A DNA stretch of 64,000 nucleotides, from assembly GCA_020403425.1 (NCBI GenBank), contig JADBXR010000010.1, positions 124,001-188,000 of the forward strand. The letters run 5' to 3'. Position numbers and translations under genes: made by a program. Positions 1-8,585 of the stretch are shown one piece after another. The notes under the pieces were generated by a model. It saw only the letters and a program-made list of their open reading frames with translations. It had not been told where the DNA came from and did not search any database. The stretch's first letter is position 1; every line of letters starts with the position of its first letter. The DNA is from Chitinophagaceae bacterium (GTDB lineage Bacteria; Bacteroidota; Bacteroidia; Chitinophagales; Chitinophagaceae).

Positions 1-680
1 TCCACTTCATATCCGTTTTTGGTCTCATCAAAAACAGCATTGGCAGCCTCAATACATTTTCCTACGGCAATAGGGGCTTTGGTATTGATCAGATCCAGTA
101 TCGTTCTGGCTTTGGTCAGCAGTTCTTCCTGGGGTACCACATAGTTCACCAATCCATATTGCAGGGCAGTGGCAGCATCCAGCATGCCGGCGCTCATCAG
201 TAATTCCATGGCGCGGCCTTTGCCAATCAGTTGTACCAGTCGCTGGGTACCGCCATAACCCGGTATCAGGCCCAGGTTCACTTCGGGCTGACCGAATTTT
301 GCATTATCAGCTGCGATCCGGAAATGGCAGCTCATGGCCAGCTCACAGCCACCACCCAGGGCAAAACCATTCACACAGGCCACAATGGGTTTGGGTGCGT
401 TCTCGATACGGAAAAAAGTATCCTGTCCTGCTTTGGCCAATGCTTTACTGGCTTCCACAGTTAATCCGCTGAATTCACTGATATCGGCACCGGCAACAAA
501 TGCCTTGGGACCCGAACCGGTGATGATCACTGAGCGGATATCGGGATGGCTGTATACCTCATCCAGTGCTTTGTTCAGATCGGCAAACACATCCTTGTTC
601 AGGGCATTTAGTTTGTCGGGGCGGTTAATGGTAATGGTAAATATGCTGTTCTCGAGTGAGGTCAATAAAGTGGTATACAT
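1..680 (-). CDS. Enoyl-CoA hydratase/isomerase (crotonase), 3' end outside window
   Basis: The reverse strand encodes 226 residues from an ATG at 680 and runs off the window, so about 30-40 C-terminal residues are missing. Crotonase enzymes hydrate trans-2-enoyl-CoA in fatty-acid or amino-acid degradation in the cytoplasm. Both oxyanion-hole segments are visible (AGADIS near residue 63 and NGFALGGG near 104). Both catalytic glutamates of true hydratases are present: E113 in GCELAM and E133 in PEVNLG, followed by GLIPGYGGTQRL. This favours a hydratase over an isomerase with only one glutamate. The exact substrate cannot be read. Confidence 0.93.
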   Translation of the reverse strand, partial: MYTTLLTSLENSIFTITINRPDKLNALNKDVFADLNKALDEVYSHPDIRSVIITGSGPKAFVAGADISEFSGLTVEASKALAKAGQDTFFRIENAPKPIVACVNGFALGGGCELAMSCHFRIAADNAKFGQPEVNLGLIPGYGGTQRLVQLIGKGRAMELLMSAGMLDAATALQYGLVNYVVPQEELLTKARTILDLINTKAPIAVGKCIEAANAVFDETKNGYEV

Positions 681-921
681 GATCGGCAAGTTTTAGCAAA
701 GGTAAGTGTCATGTCTATTCAGCGGCCATTGCCTGACAGGATTACTATTGTACAAGGCCCCGCTCAGACGGGTTTTGTTTTTGCAGGATAGTGTTATGTT
801 GATCGTGAGTATTGTCTAATCAATAAACAAATTCCCATACTCACTACTGACCACTCACCACTCACGTCTCACTAAAAAAAACTTCTGCAAAAAAGATACC
901 GGTTCTTTTGTATTTTAGGGC

Positions 922-1524
922 ATGAACTTTATCCAGGTCATCATGTACTGCGGTATTTTTGTGTTCGCCGGAACGGGGGCACTGAAAGCACGTACCCACC
1001 AGATGGATATTTTCGGTGGATTCGTGATCGCTTTTGCCACGGCCTACGGCGGCGGCACCATTCGCGACCTGTTGATAGGGGCGCATCCTGTGAACTGGAT
1101 CAATGATTATCTCGCATTGGGATTGGTGGTCGGTGCTGTGATCATCGTTTCTTTCTTCGAGACCAACCAGATCCGTTTCCGCAGGACCATTTTCTTTACC
1201 GATGCGATAGGGCTTGGACTGTTCACGGTTACAGGCATAGAGCGCAGCCTTGCTGCTACCATCAACGACGGTTATGCCGTAATCATGGGTGTGATCACCG
1301 CTACTTTTGGCGGACTGCTGGCCGATATACTTTGCGGTGAAAAACCAGACCTGTTGAAACGTGGGGAATTGTACGCTACGGCCTGTGCCATTGGAGGCGT
1401 CATTTATATCCTGCTGAAGAAAATGGGTATCGAATATAATCTCGGTCTCTTCATCTGTATCTGCATCGTGGTAGGTGTCAGGATCTATTCTATCCGTAAC
1501 CGGGTTCGCTTGCCGGAAGTGTAG
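922..1524 (+). CDS. TRIC-family (UPF0126, YicG-like) membrane channel protein
   Basis: A 200-residue, very hydrophobic protein with about seven predicted membrane spans in two similar halves. Each half has a glycine-rich signature: AYGGGTIRDLL near residue 45 and TATFGGLLADIL near 130. This internal duplication and the GGG-x-x-RD motif are typical of the UPF0126/TRIC family, whose bacterial members form trimeric cation channels in the inner membrane. Length matches the family. It stands alone, and an imperfect run of CACTCAC-like units lies just upstream (840-872). Confidence 0.9.
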   Translation: MNFIQVIMYCGIFVFAGTGALKARTHQMDIFGGFVIAFATAYGGGTIRDLLIGAHPVNWINDYLALGLVVGAVIIVSFFETNQIRFRRTIFFTDAIGLGLFTVTGIERSLAATINDGYAVIMGVITATFGGLLADILCGEKPDLLKRGELYATACAIGGVIYILLKKMGIEYNLGLFICICIVVGVRIYSIRNRVRLPEV

Positions 1525-1542
1525 CGAACAGCAGTATGGGAA

Positions 1543-1950
1543 TTAAAAATTACGGTTCGCTTTTACCCAATCGGTGATATACACGGCAATATCTGTTGTG
1601 GCGGCCCCGGGGGCAAAGAGTTTGCCCACACCCATTTCGTTCAATTGTTTCATATCATCTTCGGGAATGATACCGCCACCGGTCACCAGCACATCATTCA
1701 TGCCTTTTTCCTTCATCAGCGTCATTACTTTAGGGAACACGGTCATATGAGCGCCACTGAGGATACTGATGCCAATGGCATCCACGTCTTCCTGCAGGGC
1801 GGCGTTCACCACCATTTCAGGTGTCTGGCGAAGGCCGGTATAGATCACTTCCATACCCGCATCCCGCAAGGCGGTAGCGATCACTTTGGCACCACGATCG
1901 TGGCCGTCCAGTCCTACTTTGGCTACTAAAACACGGATCGGTCTTTTCAT
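1543..1950 (-). CDS. Stand-alone cobalamin (B12)-binding domain of a methylmalonyl-CoA-type mutase
   Basis: A 135-residue protein from the ATG at 1950; a TTG three codons upstream is a weaker start. It is the B12-binding Rossmann domain found at the C-terminus of methylmalonyl-CoA mutase. The D-x-H-x-x-G motif is intact (D15, H17, G20 in DGHDRG), followed by SILSGAHM and the VTGGGIIP loop. The length fits a separate cobalamin-carrying small subunit, as in split MCM or isobutyryl/2-hydroxyisobutyryl-CoA mutases. The catalytic partner is not in the window. The promoter region is shared with the divergent aldo/keto reductase. Confidence 0.9.
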   Translation of the reverse strand: MKRPIRVLVAKVGLDGHDRGAKVIATALRDAGMEVIYTGLRQTPEMVVNAALQEDVDAIGISILSGAHMTVFPKVMTLMKEKGMNDVLVTGGGIIPEDDMKQLNEMGVGKLFAPGAATTDIAVYITDWVKANRNF

Positions 1951-2028
1951 TTGGCTCAATTAAACAGGAACAATGCCGTAAATTTAGTTCAATTGTACTT
2001 AGGTTTACCATTCAAACAGGCATAACAT

Positions 2029-3024
2029 ATGAACTACCGGAAATTTGGGAACACGGACCTCCTAGTAAGTGAGATCGGTTTTGGTACCTGGGCCATTGGC
2101 GGCGCAGCTTTTGTAGGTAAGATCCCGATCGGCTGGGGACCATCCGATGATGCGGTTTCCGCTGCTGCCATACACAAGGCACTGGATGCCGGCATCAATT
2201 TTTTTGATACGGCCGATTTCTATGGTCTTGGTCATTCGGAGGAGCTGTTGGGTAATACCCTGGGCAACCGGAAAGACGTGCTGATCGCTTCCAAAGTAGG
2301 GCAGAAAGTAGGCGCCAACAATACTATCGAGATAGATTATACAAAGGAATATGTGATCAAAGCCTGTGATGCCAGCCTGAAAAGGCTCAAGCGTGACCAT
2401 ATCGATTTCCACCAGTTACATGTGGCGCGTATGCAGCATCTGGAGAATGGGGAATGCATTGAGGCCATGCAGCAATTGCAGAAAGAAGGGAAGATCCGGT
2501 ACTGGGGTATCTCGCTCATCACGTTCCATCCTTTCCCTGAAGCGGATTTCTTTTTGGCCAATCAGATCGGACAAGGATTTCAGCTGGTGTTCAACCTCAT
2601 CAACCAGAGAGCGCTACCCATTATACAACAGGCCGCATCAAAAGGCTATGGGATCATTGCCCGTATGCCATTACAGTTTGGCCTGCTTTCCGGTAAGATC
2701 AAACCCGATACGGTATTCACCGCCGATGACCACCGCAGCTACCGCGTGGTTCCGCCTATTACCGAAGCCACATTACAGATCCTGAAAGAACAGGTATGGC
2801 CGCTTTGTGAGAAGTATAACACAACAGCTTCAGGACTCGCACTTAGTTATATCCTCAGTTACCCGGAGATATCCACCGTAATACCCGGCATCAGAACCCC
2901 TGAACATGTGGGATTGAATACCGATCACCTGGTAACACTGGAGGCTGCTGATAAACAGCATTTGCAGAACCTGTACGAAAGTCACTGGCTTCCTGTAATG
3001 GAGATGATGGAGAAACAGGGATGA
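2029..3024 (+). CDS. Aldo/keto reductase
   Basis: A 331-residue TIM-barrel oxidoreductase using NAD(P)H to reduce aldehydes or ketones. The catalytic tetrad of the superfamily is visible: Asp and Tyr in FFDTADFYGLGHSEELLG, Lys in LIASKVGQK, and His in IDFHQLH. The C-terminal GIRTPEHV segment matches the cofactor-phosphate-binding end of the family. It is monocistronic. Substrate is unknown; similar proteins are annotated as general stress protein 69-like or voltage-gated-channel beta-subunit-like reductases. Confidence 0.92.
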   Translation: MNYRKFGNTDLLVSEIGFGTWAIGGAAFVGKIPIGWGPSDDAVSAAAIHKALDAGINFFDTADFYGLGHSEELLGNTLGNRKDVLIASKVGQKVGANNTIEIDYTKEYVIKACDASLKRLKRDHIDFHQLHVARMQHLENGECIEAMQQLQKEGKIRYWGISLITFHPFPEADFFLANQIGQGFQLVFNLINQRALPIIQQAASKGYGIIARMPLQFGLLSGKIKPDTVFTADDHRSYRVVPPITEATLQILKEQVWPLCEKYNTTASGLALSYILSYPEISTVIPGIRTPEHVGLNTDHLVTLEAADKQHLQNLYESHWLPVMEMMEKQG

Positions 3025-3052
3025 ACTTCATCCGCTCAGTTTTTTCCAATCA

Positions 3053-4603
3053 TCAACGCCTGAATTGTGCCTTATCCCTGCGGATATTCCTTTCTGCTAT
3101 GATCTTTACGGAATCGTCCGGGAAACTGTACAGGATGATCTTGTCGCCATGCTGCCTGGATAAAGGGTTCTGTACCGAATCAATGATCTCCCGTTTGCCC
3201 CAGTGATTGAAAAAATGATCATCCGCATCGGGCATCTTATCCGTAACGAGTAAGAAATACCGATAGTTGAATTGATCGGGTAACCAGAATACAAAACTGG
3301 CATCATCGCTATAGATCTCAGGTAATCGATAGGGTTTCCTGTAAAAGCTCAGCGAGGCGGCGTGTGCGTAGGCATCTCCATATATCATTGTCTGCCGTTG
3401 TACCGAATCGGGTAAACTGTGATAGGCTTTGGCAGTTCTTTCGGCCATTTCTCTCCAGCCGATCATGTCCGCAAAATCCTGTGGTAGCGCATGTTGTTGG
3501 TGATCCTCCCATCGCAGCATGGGACTGTTCTCCAAATGCATGTTGCGGTAGGTGTTGGCCAGTTTATCAGGCGATTGATAAGGGATCAGAACAGGTAAGG
3601 CGAAAAGGGTCACACCCAATATGAAAACCGGCGCCACCCATCGCAGCCATGCGGTATATTTCTGGCTCACCAGCTGTGAGAACCAGATACCGCCAAAAGC
3701 AATCAGTGTGGGATAGATGGCAGCAGCATAATACCCCTTCCCGTTAAAATAGAGTAGCAGGCCAAGTATACCCATATAGAGGAAACCGATGATCATATAT
3801 TTTCTCCCTTCTTTCTTCATCAGGATATACCATAAGCCTCCCATCCAGATAAAGAAACCCGGCAATAGGATCAGTAACTGGTCTATCAGGAAATCTTTCC
3901 GGCTATTGTATTGCAGCTGTTGCCGTGTAAGCAGGTCCATGTGGTGCCATACCGGGAACTGATGCGTGTATTGCCAGTACAGGTTGGGCAGACAGATCAG
4001 TATGCCCAGTAACATGGCAAAATAAAAATGCCGGTTGCGTAACCATTTGCGTTGACCGGTCGCAACCACAGCAACGGCAAACGATAAGATATAAAATGCA
4101 GTGGAATATTTGCCCAGCATGCCCAATCCCAGGCAAATGCCCAGGTAATAGAAATCGAGGGTTCGGTTGTTCTGTACCAGGCAGATGATGTAGTAACTAC
4201 CCAGGGTCCAGAAGAAGACATCCAGGAAATTGGGTTGAAAAAGGATATGCATCCTCAGGAAACCAGAACAGAGAAAAGCCAGGCAGGCAAAAAAAACCGC
4301 TGTACTGTTGCCTTTTAGCCTGAGTACGATCTTCCCGATGACAACCATCGTGAGCGCTCCCGACAGACCACCCCAGAAATAGACCGTATAAATGGAACCG
4401 CCGGCCAGTTTGCTGAACCATCCCAACACAGCCAGTAACGGTGGCATTTCTATATAACCCCAGGCCATATGGTCCGAATCGGCCAGGTACAGAAACTCAT
4501 CCCGGTGTAATTCAAAAGACGGGTGGATGAGCAGGAAGGGAATTAGGAATTTGATCCCTGCAAACAGGGCAATGATGTAAACAGGTCTGGAGAGGGCCTT
4601 CAT
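3053..4603 (-). CDS. GT39-type membrane glycosyltransferase (ArnT/PMT-like)
   Basis: A 516-residue protein with about ten hydrophobic segments up to residue 340 and a soluble C-terminal domain. The first loop holds LHRDEFLYL, the Asp-Glu acidic motif that serves catalysis in GT-C enzymes such as ArnT and dolichyl-phosphate mannosyltransferases. Such enzymes move sugars from polyprenyl-phosphate carriers to lipids or proteins on the periplasmic side of the inner membrane. The acceptor cannot be inferred. It converges with the upstream reductase gene and stands alone. Confidence 0.85.
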   Translation of the reverse strand: MKALSRPVYIIALFAGIKFLIPFLLIHPSFELHRDEFLYLADSDHMAWGYIEMPPLLAVLGWFSKLAGGSIYTVYFWGGLSGALTMVVIGKIVLRLKGNSTAVFFACLAFLCSGFLRMHILFQPNFLDVFFWTLGSYYIICLVQNNRTLDFYYLGICLGLGMLGKYSTAFYILSFAVAVVATGQRKWLRNRHFYFAMLLGILICLPNLYWQYTHQFPVWHHMDLLTRQQLQYNSRKDFLIDQLLILLPGFFIWMGGLWYILMKKEGRKYMIIGFLYMGILGLLLYFNGKGYYAAAIYPTLIAFGGIWFSQLVSQKYTAWLRWVAPVFILGVTLFALPVLIPYQSPDKLANTYRNMHLENSPMLRWEDHQQHALPQDFADMIGWREMAERTAKAYHSLPDSVQRQTMIYGDAYAHAASLSFYRKPYRLPEIYSDDASFVFWLPDQFNYRYFLLVTDKMPDADDHFFNHWGKREIIDSVQNPLSRQHGDKIILYSFPDDSVKIIAERNIRRDKAQFRR

Positions 4604-4651
4604 CAGGAAAGATTTGCAACAAGATATACAAATTAACCCTCAACCAACCAA

Positions 4652-4790
4652 TCGCGCCTCTGCACCTTGCGAGAAAATAATTTCACACATGGGCACAAAG
4701 GCACAATGGATGCCGTATTCTATCGTATTGAAACATTACTACCACTGCGCCCTTGCGCCTTTGCGAGAAAAAGAATGTCACATCAAGGCA
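4652..4790. repeat. Degenerate intergenic repeat units (TTGCGAGAAAA)
   Basis: The gap between the glycosyltransferase and gltX holds two related stretches around CCTTGCGAGAAAA (4665-4677) and CTTTGCGAGAAAA (4759-4771). Both are preceded by GCGCC-rich text and followed by CAC-rich text. They look like the non-coding dispersed repeats common in Bacteroidota. No gene is visible here. Confidence 0.4.
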
Positions 4791-4815
4791 CGGTTATAAA
4801 ACAGACTCTTATAGG

Positions 4816-6348
4816 TTACTGTAACAGGCTCAGGGTATGAGTAATGCGCTGTACAGTTTCTGTCTGGCCGATCAGGGCCGCAATATCAAATACCCCCGGA
4901 CCGAATTTTCCACCCACCAGCATCACGCGGAAAGGCAGCATCAATTCTCCTGGTTTTAGCTGGTTGGCAGCAGCCAGTTCTTTGAACTCGTTCTCCAGAT
5001 CATGCGCGTTCCAGGTACTGCTCAATTCATAGGCCCGGATCAGTTCGGTGAAGAACAGGTTCTTCTTATCGTCCCATTTGGGTTTGATGGCATCAGTGTC
5101 CACCGTAACGGGTGCCTGGAAAAAGAAACCGCCCTGCTGAACAAAATCGGGTAACAGCGTACAACGGTCTTTCACCATCTCTATCACTTTCGGCAGTAAT
5201 GCATCGTTATCGGCGATATGGATTCCCTTCGCTTCAAATGCGGCGTTCACTTCTGAAACAAGGCCCTCAACAGCTACCTTCTTGATCCACTCATGGTTGA
5301 ACCATTTTGCTTTTTCATAATCGAATTTGGCGCCACCTTTGTGTACGCGTTCAATGGAGAATTTCTCCACCAGTTGCTGCAGCGTGAAGAGCTCGTTATC
5401 GGTACCATCGTTCCAGCCTAGCATGGCCAGCAGGTTCACGAAAGCCTCGGGTAAGAATCCTCTTTCTTTAAAACCGATCGTGGTCTCACCGGTCTTGGGA
5501 TCGGTCCAGTCCATGGCAAATACCGGGAATCCTAAGCGGTCGCCATCTCGTTTGCTCAGTTTGCCGTTGCCATCGGGTTTTAAGATCAGGGGCAGGTGGG
5601 CCCATTGCGGCATGTCGGCTTCCCAGCCCAGGTATTTCCATAACAGCAGGTGTACAGGAGCGGAAGGCAGCCACTCTTCGCCACGGAATGCGTGACTGAT
5701 CTTCATGGCATGATCATCCACCACCACGGCCAGGTGATAGGTGGGCATACCATCGGCCTTCAATAATACTTTATCATCTACCTGGGATGTATGAAAAGAA
5801 ACCTCGCCACGGATCATGTCGGTGAAGCGGATGGTCTCATCCACAGGCATTTTAATGCGCACCACATGCGGCACATTTTCTGCCAGCAATTGTTCCGTTT
5901 CTTTGGCATCCAGCGTTAATGAATTGCGCATCTGCTGGCGGATGGACTGGTTATATTGCGGCGATGGGTTCTCTGCGGTCTTAAAACGCGTACGCATTTC
6001 TTCCAGCTCGGCCGGTGTGTCAAAAGCATAATAGGCATGACCGGCTTTCACCAGTTGTTCGGCATATTGCCGGTAACTGGCTTTTCGCTCACTCTGACGG
6101 TAAGGGGCATAAGGACCACCATGTACAGGACTTTCATCGGGTTCCAGTCCGCACCATTTCAGGGTGTTCAGTATATATTCTTCTGCACCGGGCACAAAAC
6201 GTCCCTGGTCGGTATCCTCGATCCGTAAAATAAAATCCCCTCCATGCTGCCTGGCAAACAGGTAGTTGAACAAAACCGTTCTCACACCACCCAGATGCAG
6301 TCCTCCGGTGGGCGATGGGGCAAAACGTACACGTACTTTCTTACTCAT
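4816..6348 (-). CDS. gltX: Glutamyl-tRNA synthetase
   Basis: A class I aminoacyl-tRNA synthetase of 510 residues that charges tRNA-Glu. I place the start at the ATG at 6348, because MSKKVRVRFAPSPTG is the canonical N-terminus; the open frame continues 48 codons further upstream through an intergenic repeat. The HIGH-type motif is GLHLGG at residues 16-21 and the KMSKS-type motif is KLSKRDG near residue 265. The C-terminal anticodon-binding domain ends in a leucine-rich helix. Length is normal for bacterial GluRS. Confidence 0.97.
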   Translation of the reverse strand: MSKKVRVRFAPSPTGGLHLGGVRTVLFNYLFARQHGGDFILRIEDTDQGRFVPGAEEYILNTLKWCGLEPDESPVHGGPYAPYRQSERKASYRQYAEQLVKAGHAYYAFDTPAELEEMRTRFKTAENPSPQYNQSIRQQMRNSLTLDAKETEQLLAENVPHVVRIKMPVDETIRFTDMIRGEVSFHTSQVDDKVLLKADGMPTYHLAVVVDDHAMKISHAFRGEEWLPSAPVHLLLWKYLGWEADMPQWAHLPLILKPDGNGKLSKRDGDRLGFPVFAMDWTDPKTGETTIGFKERGFLPEAFVNLLAMLGWNDGTDNELFTLQQLVEKFSIERVHKGGAKFDYEKAKWFNHEWIKKVAVEGLVSEVNAAFEAKGIHIADNDALLPKVIEMVKDRCTLLPDFVQQGGFFFQAPVTVDTDAIKPKWDDKKNLFFTELIRAYELSSTWNAHDLENEFKELAAANQLKPGELMLPFRVMLVGGKFGPGVFDIAALIGQTETVQRITHTLSLLQ

Positions 6349-6390
6349 GATACAAAGATAATCGAACGGGAGCAACAGAATAATGGATAT

Positions 6391-6502
6391 TGAACAAGGA
6401 ATGATGAATGATGAAGGGAATGGATGAACCTGCCTTACGGCAGGCGGGGAGGGGCAAGTGCTAAATCCACCCCTAACTTCATCATTCATCATTCCTTGTT
6501 CA
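6391..6502. repeat. 112-bp element with perfect 26-bp terminal inverted repeats
   Basis: Positions 6391-6416 and 6477-6502 are perfect reverse complements (26 bp). The 60-bp centre contains a smaller palindrome, CCTGCCTTACGGCAGG (6429-6444). It separates the divergent gltX and deacetylase genes. It resembles a miniature inverted-repeat or REP-type element; no target-site duplication was identified. Confidence 0.75.
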
Positions 6503-6531
6503 TCTGTTCATCTGTTCCCTATCTTTATTCC

Positions 6532-7176
6532 ATGTATTTAGTCAAAACACCCTGGTGGCTGCGGCAATTATATCCGGCATTGATCTGGCGTATCAGGAAT
6601 GATGAAAAAACATTGTATCTGACATTCGATGATGGTCCGCACGAAACAGCCACCCCCTTTGTGCTGGATCAGCTGAAGCAGTATGGCGCCAGGGCAACTT
6701 TTTTCTGTATTGGCAAAAATGTAGCAGCACATCCGGAGATCTATCAGCGGATCCTTGCCGAAGGGCATGCGGTTGGCAATCATACACAAAACCATGCCAA
6801 TGGCTGGAAAGTAACGGACCAGGCATATGTAAAGGAAGTGCAGGAAGCGGCAGAACTGATTGGATCCAACCTGTTTCGTCCACCCTATGGAAGATTGAAA
6901 CGCTCACAGCATAAGAAACTTCTGGAACAGAATCCCCGGCTCGAAACCATTATGTGGGATGTGCTCAGTGGCGATTTTGATACCGATCTTACGCCAGAAG
7001 CCTGCCTGGGGTATGTGTTGTACCATAGTAAACCCGGCTCCATCGTAGTCTTTCACGATAGCACCAAGGCCTGGAGCCGGATGCAATATGCCCTGCCCCG
7101 GGTGTTGGCGCATTTCAGTAAGGCCGGATACCGGTTTGCTCCGCTGACAGCCCCTGAAAAAGGGATGCCGGTGTAG
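6532..7176 (+). CDS. Polysaccharide deacetylase (NodB domain, CE4)
   Basis: A 214-residue protein starting at the ATG at 6532; an upstream in-frame extension runs through the inverted repeat and is unlikely to be translated. The CE4 motifs are in order: TFDDGP (catalytic and metal Asp), GNHTQNH (metal His pair), RPPYGR, DVLSGDFD and VFHDS. The family removes N-acetyl groups from peptidoglycan, chitin or other polysaccharides. No clear signal peptide is seen, but a hydrophobic N-terminus may anchor it. A strong hairpin overlaps the stop codon. Confidence 0.93.
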   Translation: MYLVKTPWWLRQLYPALIWRIRNDEKTLYLTFDDGPHETATPFVLDQLKQYGARATFFCIGKNVAAHPEIYQRILAEGHAVGNHTQNHANGWKVTDQAYVKEVQEAAELIGSNLFRPPYGRLKRSQHKKLLEQNPRLETIMWDVLSGDFDTDLTPEACLGYVLYHSKPGSIVVFHDSTKAWSRMQYALPRVLAHFSKAGYRFAPLTAPEKGMPV

Positions 7177-7193
7177 AAACACCGGCAATTTTT
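7167..7193 (+). terminator. Rho-independent terminator of the deacetylase gene
   Basis: Perfect 8-bp stem GCCGGTGT (7167-7174), loop AGAA and ACACCGGC (7179-7186), followed by a T-rich tract. It overlaps the TAG stop codon at 7174-7176. Confidence 0.85.
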
Positions 7194-7390
7194 AATCCGT
7201 ACCCTATAAAAACAGCGTTTAATTGCTTCGCAGGATCTTGGGGCCTTATACGGTCGGGCCCGGGATATAAACGGCAACCCCTTGTCTTTTAGTATGTTAC
7301 CGACTAAAAACCTGGCAAAATCCATTGTATTCTTCTCTTCTGTAAAAGCTGTTATTGGGGTTGTATCGTTTAAAAAAGGAATTTTGCAGC

Positions 7391-8158
7391 ATGATACTCA
7401 TAGATACCCATTGCCATTTATATGCAGAAGAGTTTGATGCCGACAGGGATCAGATGATAGAACGGGCCAGAGTAGCAGGGGTTAGCCGGTTTTATTTACC
7501 GGCCATTGATAGTGAGGCCATTCCGGGTATGCTGTCGCTGGAAGCACAGTATCCGGGGGTTTGCATGGCTATGATGGGACTGCATCCCTGTTATGTAAAA
7601 GCCAATTACCGCGAAGAGCTGGCCATTGCCGAAGAATGGTTGAATAAACGTCCTTTTGTGGCCATTGGGGAGATCGGGCTTGATTTTTACTGGGATAAGA
7701 CCTTTGTTGTTGAACAGCAGGAGGCTTTTGCCATACAGATGCAATGGGCGCTGGATAGGAACCTGCCCATAGTGATTCATACCAGAAAAGCCATGTCGGA
7801 GACCCTTAAAGCGGTCAAACCATTTGCTGCCAAGGGGCTCCGTGGTATTTTTCACTGTTTCAGCGGTAATGCCATTGAGGCAAAACAGGTGACGGACCTG
7901 GGTTTTCACCTGGGGATCGGGGGAGTGCTGACCTACAAAAACAGCGGATTGCCCGAGGCATTGGCCAATATTGACCCGAAATGGCTGGTATTGGAAACCG
8001 ATGCGCCCTACCTGAGCCCGGTGCCCTATCGCGGCAAACGCAATGAGAGCGCGTATCTGGCAAATATTGTGGAGCGACTGGCCGAGGTAAAAAACCTGCC
8101 TTTGGACGAGATGGCCGCCATTACCACCACCAACGCCCAAAAAATATTCGGTAGCTAA
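7391..8158 (+). CDS. tatD: TatD-family metal-dependent DNase
   Basis: A 255-residue amidohydrolase-fold nuclease starting with MILIDTHCHL at 7391; twelve extra upstream codons are possible but not conserved in the family. All TatD metal-site motifs are visible: DTHCHL, GEIGLDFYW, IHTRKA, FHCFSGN and LETDAPYLSP. TatD enzymes act as 3'-5' exonucleases or endonucleases in DNA repair or turnover in the cytoplasm. The gene is the last protein gene before the tRNA and the accessory island. Confidence 0.95.
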   Translation: MILIDTHCHLYAEEFDADRDQMIERARVAGVSRFYLPAIDSEAIPGMLSLEAQYPGVCMAMMGLHPCYVKANYREELAIAEEWLNKRPFVAIGEIGLDFYWDKTFVVEQQEAFAIQMQWALDRNLPIVIHTRKAMSETLKAVKPFAAKGLRGIFHCFSGNAIEAKQVTDLGFHLGIGGVLTYKNSGLPEALANIDPKWLVLETDAPYLSPVPYRGKRNESAYLANIVERLAEVKNLPLDEMAAITTTNAQKIFGS

Positions 8159-8248
8159 CGCCGAAAAGCTATTTTTGCAGTCCTTTAAACGGATGGCTTA
8201 TCCAGGAAGCCACCATATTACAATAGCGTTTAGGGGAAAATAAGACAC

Positions 8249-8335
8249 AGAGAGGTGTCCGAGTGGTTGAAGGAGCACGCCTGGAAAGTGTGTATACGGG
8301 AAACCGTATCGAGGGTTCGAATCCCTTCCTCTCTG
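8249..8335 (+). tRNA. tRNA-Ser (anticodon GGA)
   Basis: An 87-nt class II tRNA. The acceptor stem AGAGAGG (8249-8255) pairs with CCTCTCT (8328-8334), with discriminator G at 8335. The anticodon loop reads CTGGAAA, giving GGA. A long variable arm (TATACGGGAAACCGTATC region) and T-loop GGTTCGAATCC are present. CCA is not encoded. The following accessory genes indicate that its 3' end was used as an integration site. Confidence 0.97.
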
Positions 8336-8337
8336 CT
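8311..8337 (+). other. Presumed attachment site (tRNA-Ser 3' end)
   Basis: The T-arm and 3' acceptor strand of tRNA-Ser directly precede an integrase gene that reads away from it, the usual layout of a tRNA-integrated element. The crossover point is inferred. I looked for a second copy of the tRNA end (TTCCTCTCTGCTAAAT) to the right and did not see one in this window. Confidence 0.5.
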
Positions 8338-8359
8338 AAATTGGTTTTCAAAAAGTTAC

Positions 8360-8393
8360 AAAAGCTCGCAAATCATTGATTTTGTGAGCTTTT
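8360..8393 (+). terminator. Terminator-like hairpin downstream of tRNA-Ser
   Basis: AAAAGCTC (8360-8367) pairs with GAGCTTTT (8386-8393). An imperfect inner extension GCAAATCA/TGATTTTGT continues the stem, and a T-rich tract follows. It lies on the island side of the tRNA, so the element brings its own tRNA terminator. Confidence 0.6.
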
Positions 8394-8446
8394 TAATTTT
8401 AGGGCTTTACAAAAACTTACAAAATCTAGCATATTTCCGGTGACAC

Positions 8447-8489
8447 ATTCGGTGACACCTAACTAATTTCTTAGTTGGTGTCACCGAAT
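8447..8489. promoter_or_regulatory. 19-bp inverted repeat next to the integrase gene
   Basis: The left arm ATTCGGTGACACC-T-AACTAA (8447-8466, one bulged T) is the reverse complement of TTAGTTGGTGTCACCGAAT (8471-8489), with loop TTTC. A third GGTGACAC copy lies at 8439-8446 as a direct repeat. Placed between the presumed attachment site and the integrase, it may bind integrase or an excision factor, or regulate the gene. Confidence 0.6.
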
Positions 8490-8585
8490 CGTCTGAAATC
8501 CTTACCAGTAAAGGGGTTCAGCAGATGGACATCTTGACCTGCCTTGGTGATAAACCTAATTTTATCATTTAATTCGGCAAAAGTC

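Noticed and set aside
334..696. 120-residue open frame on the + strand
   Set aside because: It is antisense to the clear crotonase gene and has no recognisable protein features.
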